From contig JAPXFQ010000344.1 of assembly GCA_028564705.1 (NCBI GenBank), forward strand, positions 1,245,001 to 1,309,000: a stretch of DNA of 64,000 nucleotides, given 5' to 3'. The notes under the pieces were generated by a model. It ran no database searches. It had not been told where the DNA came from and saw nothing but the letters and a program-made list of their open reading frames with translations. Of this stretch, positions 56,835 through 64,000 are shown piece after piece (the first letter of the stretch is position 1; every line of letters starts with the position of its first letter). The position numbers and the translations under genes are program-made. The DNA is from Apricaphanius iberus (Eukaryota > Chordata > Actinopteri > Cyprinodontiformes > Aphaniidae).

Positions 56835-57177
56835 GGGTGCACAGTGGCACAGTTGGTAGCATTGCTGCTTTGCAGCAAGAAAGTCCTGAGTTCAAATCTC
56901 AGCCTGTGGTCTCTCTGCATGGAGTTTGCATGTTCTCCGGGTACTCTGGCTTCCTCCCACAGTCCAAAAACACAACTGTTAGTTTAATTGGTGTCTCTAA
57001 ATTGCCCTTAGGAAGGAGTGTGTGAATGCAAGGCTGTTTGTGCTGCCCGTCTCTTTGTTGCCCTGCAATGGACTGGCGACCTGTCCAGGTGTACCCTGCC
57101 CGATGAGCACTTGAGATAAGCACCAGCAACCCTTCGGGGCCCTTCAAGGATAATTGGCATAGATAATGGATGGATGC
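56835..57177 (+). mobile_element. tRNA-headed SINE with GGAT tail
   Basis: Complete copy of the family at 17028: head 'ggggtgcacagtggcacagt' with 'gagttcaaatctcagc' (B-box-like), body 'tttgcatgttctccgggtac', tail 'atggactggcgacctgtcca' and a short 'atggatggat' end. Compared with 17028 it lacks about 30 bases of the body after 'gttctcc'. Confidence 0.8.
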
Positions 57178-60100
57178 CACAGATTATTGATCCAAACATA
57201 TGCTTATTGCCTTTCCCCAGGAAATTCTGGCTATGTTTCCATTGCCATCCCAGGAACATGGTATCGGCGGGCTCAGGCTGGCAAAAGTTCCAGTAAAGAT
57301 CAGTCATCACTTGAATTTTTCTGACAATATGCTGATACTGGAGCCAGTATCTATCGCACTCTCTTTCCTGTTGTTCGTCGGTCTTTTACTGTAAAAGCTG
57401 TACATATTAGCAAAGTATTTCCAGGGCTTGCAGTCTGATCCCCTTCTTTGTTATGGTCCTTCCCAGCCAAATACTTGCACTTTAATTTACCGGAGTCACT
57501 TTACTGGAACAATCAGTCCATAGGTAGGCATGTTGGGTCGATGAAATTTGTTTGGTTGTGAAAAATCTAAGACAAATTAAAATACATCAGCTCTGCTTTT
57601 GGTATTTTTTTAAGGTGCGAAAAACACTCAGTGCTTTAGTAATTCAGAGTGTGAGCTGCTCACAGAAGTCTGATAGCTATAAGTTAGATTCTTTCTTTCT
57701 TCTTGGTTTTTATTTTATGTATTTTTGGTTTTGTTAACATAGTAGGGTCACAAACATCAGTGATTTACATTTTATTTATATTTTAACAAAACAGTTTCTC
57801 AGTAACACATAATTTAATTGTTAGACCATGGACTAAAAAAAGACCAGAATCATTAAAAGATGTTAACATTGGACAATCTTAGGGGGAAGCGTCGTCCGTT
57901 CATCTGATTTAAATGTTTTGCATTGCTGCCTTTGCTTGACTTATTTTAGCCTTTTTCTCCCCTATTTCTCCTCCACCTCAGGCTTTTATACTTGGAAAGA
58001 GCAGCAGCTGTCTTGTCCCCTGGGTTTAGCATGATGCAATGGATTGCACACAGCACACTATAGCTACAAGGCCTCTGCTAATCACAATATTGATCCTGTA
58101 ATTCCCCCCATTTGAAACTCTTTAGCTCAGTGGGTGGTATCAATGAACAACGTCTAAGTCTGTGTTTCTTCCCTTGTTCATCGAAGCATCTTGTGTCTCT
58201 GAGGAGGTGACTTAGACCTATGCGCCTTCTCCAGATCACAGCCCTTCTGCCTCTTTAGTATTCCGCTGCCACAGACTCCACAGGAAAGTCTGTCACGTTG
58301 GGAACAAACACAAATCAAGCATGGCTGATCAACCTGCCTCCCTTTCAGTGTTTCAGTGTGGAACTGCACTGTGCTTCTCATTGTTTTGTTGGTTCTTTTG
58401 TCTCTGTTGTTGTGCATGTAAAGACTTTTACCCAAGAGCCGGGAACCACAATGCAACTATGGAGAAGCATTAGAATTTGAACTCCAAAGGAATATCAATA
58501 CACAGAGTAATAGCTTGGTGTTTGGGTAAGGTTTTGGTTCATTGTATATCATTTTGAAGGTTTTAAAGGTTTTTCAGTAAAAAAAAAAAGCAGAAACACT
58601 ACTGACCTGCGCTAGCCTTGTAACTGTTTACTGTTCATTTTGCTTATCAAAGAAACACTGGCTTATCTCCTTGATACTTTTTGTAGAAAATAGAAAATGT
58701 CATCCTTGGCTTAAAAATACAGGTTAAATCAAGTTTGCATGTGTTATTGTGTTAAAAACATGCACATTTATTACTAATTTATATTTGCACAAATCTACGA
58801 AAAGATAAATAGTTAGTTTTCTGTACTTTTGTAGAACCTTATCTAGTCCTGAGGACCCCAAAGCATCCCTAATTAGTTGCTGTAATCCACCAAGTGCTGG
58901 TACCATATTTTATGTGCAAGTTCACATGTGTTTTTGTTTTTTTTCTTTCTATGTGTTATTTTATTTCAGATGTTTATTTTTTCAGATTATTTACTTTTAA
59001 ATAGAGCTTCCATTGATTATTTTTTACTGTTATCTATGCATGTGGGTATGTGGTTTTTATGCAAAAGAATAAAAACATTTGTAATGAAAATTAAGGAGAC
59101 CCCAGCAAAAAAAGTTATTGCAACAAGACAGGAACAAGTAGCGTTCTTAATGAAATAAACAAACTAAAAAGAGTGCAAAATATGTTCCCTTGGTTTAGGG
59201 AGTCTTGCGCAGATTTAAATAATCAGTTTTGATCTGTTTATGTGGTTTTGGAATAATATGGATGTACTGTGACACACGTGTATGTAGTATGTAGTATAGT
59301 GTAGTATGACTGATGCTATCACAATAGTACTCAGATAGTACACCTTCCACTGAATCCTCCAAATAGCTCCCAGATTGTCTTTATTAGGTAATTAATGTTG
59401 GCAGCTACCAGGACTGTCATTGTTTTTCTCCATTAGGAAACAAATTCTTTTTTCACCATGTAATTTCCAATCTTGGGTGCTTCCTTGAAAAGTCCAAACA
59501 GGAAATTTTGTAGTATAACTGAAGATGTTTCTTTAAGGCCTTCCATCTGAGATACTGGTAACTTCCTTGTACCATAGTCATCAGTGTTTTTTAAGAAATT
59601 TAAAATGAGTGTTGAACCTCAATATCAATGGATTGTTCAAGAGGTCTCGCTTGTAAATATGTGCCGCATTTACATGACAGAAATTATTTTTCCTTTGCAA
59701 AGAGGGGTTCATGATAACTTGAATGCTTGATTGACAAAATGTCACATAGGCCAGATTTAGGCACAGATATGAAATTATTAAGGCTGAGCCTGTGGATCTT
59801 TGTCTAAGTTTAAAAACGGTTTTTAATATTTTGCTCAATCTGTTTTGTCCTGTTAACACTATGGTTATCATTCCGCAGAACAAAATGTGTCTACCTATAA
59901 TTTCTTATCTGCTGTTAAGATAATAATCAGGAGAGTATGTATATGAGTCTGAATATAGTGATTGTATAAAGAAATTCAAACTTGAAAACCTCATTTTTTA
60001 CCTTTGCACTCAGTGTTAACCATTGCTTTCTCTACAAAATGTGTGGCCATGATCTATGTAGAGTTCTGACTGCAGCACTATCAGTCGTCCTTCTGCAGCT

Positions 60101-62955
60101 TCAGTAGCAACCACTGCCAGAAAGAAGGTTAAGGAGAGTACATGTAGAAGAGAGAAAGCAGCTCTCACATATTCAGAGAAAGTATACTACAGATAGAGCT
60201 GAGGATTATAGAAATAAGACTGACAGAAAAAAAAGGAAGAGGAGGATTTGCATGGACTAGTTTCTGAAAGGATTTAAAAGAGAGACTATATCTGATGGAT
60301 TTGGAAGAGCTCCTTGGTTGTTAGAAGAATACATAGGTGAATTCAGAGTAATGTTGATCCCAGGATAAATGTAATACATTTATTCGGCTACAGTTCAGAA
60401 GAAAGCAGTGAGATTGGATGTTTTATAAAATAGAGGCAGTTTAACCACACTTATTTTGTATTTCCTTCTGACTGTGTGAGTCTGCAAGACACCTCATATA
60501 GACCTAATATATATATATATATATAAACACACCGGTTCAAATCCCATTTTCCTGGATTGTTTTTTTATTATTTGATCAGGATCTTTTCACATTGTTAAAC
60601 CTTTGAATCAGGAGTTGCCTTTTTGTGATATTAAACTTGCTTCTTTTTTTTTTTGCACATCTGCATCCCTTTGTCTGCATTCGGGTCCTACACATCCTCT
60701 CACCGATTTTGTGACAAATCTAAGGTGAGGAGCACTGAGGAGTTGTGAGGATTTAGCTGTCTGGAACGTCACCAGATGTAAATAAATCCATCACACGTTT
60801 CCTTGAACTCTTTATGGAACAAAGCAAGGCTCCCTCAAAAAAGCATTAAAATGCCTTCACAAAATTAGGAAGTGAATCATAGACATTTAAAAATGATCTT
60901 TAAAATGTACATAATAAAATCTTCAAAACAAAACAGGAAAAGTTATAAAATGGCATAAAAGAGGGCTAAAAACTTGAAGAAAACAACCCAGTACACCCAC
61001 ACCGGTTTCCAAAGGTTCTTATTTTTTGCATCCATTTGTAGACCAAGTTCAAAAGCTCTTTCGGTTGTTTGGTGGTGTGCTGTTGACAGATTTGTATGAC
61101 ATGCCAACAATATCTCAATATTTCATACCAAGCTTCTAGCTGACTTTTTATCCAAGCAGCTTTTATTAGCTCTGAAAACTCACAGGGACCCCTGGATGAT
61201 GAGGGATTTCCATTGTTCTGTCTCTCACTCTATGGTTCATGTGCTGCTTCGTTTTCATTATGGTCCAAAGAGATAATACCACTCAACAAACCCTAACTGC
61301 TCATCCCTTCATTTGCTCTCATCATTATCGAAAGTACTGATTGTGCTTCTGTGGCCCCTCCTCCCTTTTTTTCACTCCCGGCTCCTCTTTCGCTCTTATA
61401 AGAGGCACTCTTTGCACTCAGCCACAGGCCATTAAGTTGTCCCACAGCAATAAGCCTTTGTCTGTGCGACCAAACAGTTGATGCTTGATAAGCGTAATCC
61501 TGGCTTGTGTTTTAGCCTCCTGAATATTGCTGTGTGGGCTGTGAGGTCCTTCACAAAGCAGCCAGCACTAAATTGAACACTTTTGTCTCTGGATTTGTGA
61601 AACACTTTGAGCCGCTTTGCAATTCCTGGGGCAACGGCCCCTGAAGGTTAGAGTTGACTGAGTGAGGGATGTTTTTTTTTTGCTGAACTGTCCATATAGA
61701 ATCAGGACATGGCAGACATCTGTTTGATCACGCTCCCAGCATATATAAAATTCTATTTAACATGATATATTTCAAAACAACTACTCACATGTGACATAGA
61801 AACAACAAAGACAGAATATTTTAACTAAAGCAGTTTTTAATTTAAGTGACTTTTATTTCATACCTAATACAACAGGGATAATAAGTGTTGAACAAATCAA
61901 CACATTTTGTCATTGCATTTACAATTCTCACTGTATATCCATCACAACCCAGATAATCCACACATACAAAGAAGTGAAAACAGAACAGTCCAACAATTTA
62001 GTTATGTTCAAAAAGGTGAAATGGTTCACGTAATAAGAACAGAAAACACAAACAAGTCAACGAAGAAAATAGCTTTAATCTTTTAGCATTAAGGAGGATT
62101 TCCGTCCTTTTTAGTTCAAATGAATGTTCGATGGTTTGATCCAATTTTATACCAGTGAAAATGTCTCTTATTACCAAGGATCTTAAGCAAATAGCTCTCT
62201 CAAGAGCTTTGCAGCCTTATCGTTGCAAAGCATGCTGATTGGTTACAGATATCATTGGTTTCACCATCTAGAAGTGGAAAGAGCAAAATGTCATCATAAA
62301 CCAGCCACAACAAGGGGCACCTTGAAAGATTTCTAACAAGGCAGTTTAAAAAAAGAGGTAAGGGTCATTCACAGCGAGGTTTAGAAAAACCTGAAAGCAA
62401 TAACTAATGCATCCAATGGCTTCTAAGAACACACCAGCGTGTGCTGACAAAGAAAATTGAAGCCTGTATATAGCTTTCTGCCAAAAGTTTGTACAAGCCT
62501 CGGAAATACTGAGAGACTATAGCTTGGTCAGAGACCGTATACTAAATGTCTCCTTGGAATTGCACACACCATGTTTGGGTGAGAAATCGCGTTGTACAAA
62601 AACACTGATGCTTGGAGTTTAGAAGAAGATGTGATGCTGGAGGACTTCAAAAAACTTAAAGAAAGATTAAAATAGAAACTTGCCGGAACATCTATTTCAC
62701 CATGTAAGGATAAAACAATAGTTGATATTTCAATCAGATAATGATTCCAGTGTAAAAGTCGAGAAGCTCAACTGCTTTCAGTGAGAAAAAGCTGCTAAAA
62801 GGCCTAGTTGAAAGCTAATACTTGAAAACAATTTTAAATATACATAAATCATTGAATATCTAAGTGCCTGGGAAGAATCTTTCACCCCTCACAGATTTGA
62901 AAATAATTTGTTTGGAAAAAAACAACAAAACAGGTTAAACAAATCACACATGAGC
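57178..62955. other. Mostly unique sequence, about 5.8 kb, no supported gene
   Basis: AT-rich with scattered short frames. 57221-57394 has a good acceptor (attgcctttccccag) followed by two open frames but no donor or motif. 58150-58480 is GC-richer with a 92-codon minus frame lacking an ATG. 61300-61670 is GC-richer, non-repetitive and contains 'gctcttataagaggcactct', which might be a conserved non-coding element. A short (TA)n lies at 60505-60525. None of these can be raised to a gene call. Confidence 0.4.
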
Positions 62956-63250
62956 AATGGCAATGGCAAGGCAAGTTTATTTGTAGAGCACAATTCATAC
63001 ACAAGGCAATTCAAAGTGCTTCACTGTTGCATAAATTAAGGAAACAGGTCAACAGAATAAAACATCAACTTAAAAATTAATTCCTTACAATAAAAACGCA
63101 AGAGTGCAGATAAAATACTTTCAATTGTCATATGCATGGGTAAAAAGAACAGTTTTCAGCCTGGATTTAAACATTGTTAGAGATGAGGCTTGTCTCACAT
63201 CCTCATGAAGACTGTTCCAGATTTTAGATGCCTGAAACTGTAATGCAGCC
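62956..63250 (-). mobile_element. LINE 3' UTR fragment, minus strand
   Basis: 'aaggcaagtttatttgtaga', 'caattcaaagtgcttcac' and 'agactgttccagattttaga' are the reverse complement of a common fish LINE 3' region (L2/Rex1-like, different from the L2 family above). No coding remains. Confidence 0.6.
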
Positions 63251-64000
63251 TCCCCGTGTTTATTGTTGCACGCAAAAGTACAATATGTATTTTTTTAAAC
63301 TTCTTTCCCCTAGCGAGAGCATGATCACCCACATTCTGCAAGCTTTAGTCACAATCCCATTATTCGAATTAGCACTCAAAGTGGGAGCAGCCAAGTTGGA
63401 TTAATAGGCCCACACCATGCAAAGAAGGAACAATTGAGCAGAAATTCAATATTTAGAGGGGGTGATTAGTGATTGCAAAAACATCTCACTGCTTGCATAA
63501 AGTTTAACAAGAAAAAGCCTCATGGTAAGCGCTCTGGTTTCTATGTTGTACTCTCTCTTTTGTTTTAGTATGAGCTGTCTCTGCAGTTTACAATGGCTTG
63601 AATGTCAGTGCCTTGTTTTTATGTTTGAGATGTCAAAAGATGTTAACATTCTGTACAATCACTCACCTCCTATTTGTGTAGACTTGGGCCAAGCTATTAT
63701 GTCGGTATGTCCCCCCTGGTCTTCCATATATCAGGCATTGACCCACAGGAGAGGTTTGGGAAGGAGAAATAATTTATTATTTAAAATTTAAAGAGGAGGG
63801 TGATGTATGGATTCTCATAAGACATCTTCGACTGCAGCAACATATTTAAAAAAGGGAAAGAAATGTTCTCAGACCAAAATAACTATGTATTCCTTCTGAC
63901 AAATGCTATGATCACACCTACCTGGGTTCTGTCTGATTAAGACTGGTAAGGACACCTTAAAGCTAATAGTGACCTAGTGTAGTTTTGCTGACATGTAAGA
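63251..64000. other. Unassigned sequence to window end
   Basis: An 89-codon plus frame at 63522-63791 has no recognisable motif. Nothing else is supported. Confidence 0.45.

Noticed and set aside
57221..57394. Possible plus-strand terminal exon after a good acceptor
   Set aside because: Two frames are open at once, and no donor, motif or matching upstream exon was found.
58178..58456. 92-codon Cys-containing minus frame
   Set aside because: No ATG start, and the Cys spacing does not match a known domain.

Overview
The window looks like non-coding, repeat-dense vertebrate DNA from a ray-finned (teleost) fish, probably percomorph-type. The evidence is the mix of repeats: R4/Dong (Rex6-like) retrotransposons with a restriction-like endonuclease, L2-clade LINEs ending in ATTGA repeats, Tc1-like, PIF/Harbinger-like and Kolobok-like DNA elements, Ty3/gypsy relics, and tRNA-headed SINEs ending in GGAT repeats. 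The species cannot be named from the sequence. No complete conserved protein-coding gene was recognised. Nearly all long reading frames belong to decayed mobile elements or to simple repeats.

Layout. 1-5.3 kb: a DNA-element fragment, a hAT relic and three internally deleted copies of one R4/Dong-type retrotransposon, one of them between two TA microsatellites. 6.34-7.82 kb: a complete but inactive Tc1-type transposon with 180-bp inverted repeats and TA target duplication. 10.6-12.4 kb: Tc1 and L2 remains and a 163-bp Harbinger-like MITE with TTA duplications. 14.6-16.8 kb: an L2 LINE opened by a minisatellite-bearing segment and by a retroposed mRNA fragment with a 14-bp target duplication. 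17-21.3 kb: SINEs, a Kolobok-like element with a short THAP-type frame, and a MITE.

23.5-31.5 kb is the most unusual object. It is a full-length LTR element of about 8 kb with two LTRs, a CAAG target duplication, a tRNA-Trp-type primer site and a polypurine tract. Its 6.8-kb interior shows no recognisable gag, pol or env, but has a GC-rich leader and strong splice signals. It resembles the large non-coding LTR derivatives (LARDs) described in plants. A solo LTR of the same family lies at 48.75-49.36 kb.

31.5-64 kb: a 2-kb Harbinger-like element, further MITEs and SINEs, a gypsy RT/RNase H relic (41.8-43.0 kb), a pair of hairpins with a compensatory change (44.2 kb) and a 2.8-kb dead L2 LINE (49.7-52.5 kb). 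Three short minus-strand exon candidates (52.7, 48.6 and 46.6 kb) have good splice sites and agreeing phases. They could begin a single-pass membrane protein gene whose first intron holds the solo LTR and the L2. The last 7 kb is mostly featureless unique sequence. Coordinates of degenerate repeats are approximate, and family names rest on recognised motifs, not on searches.
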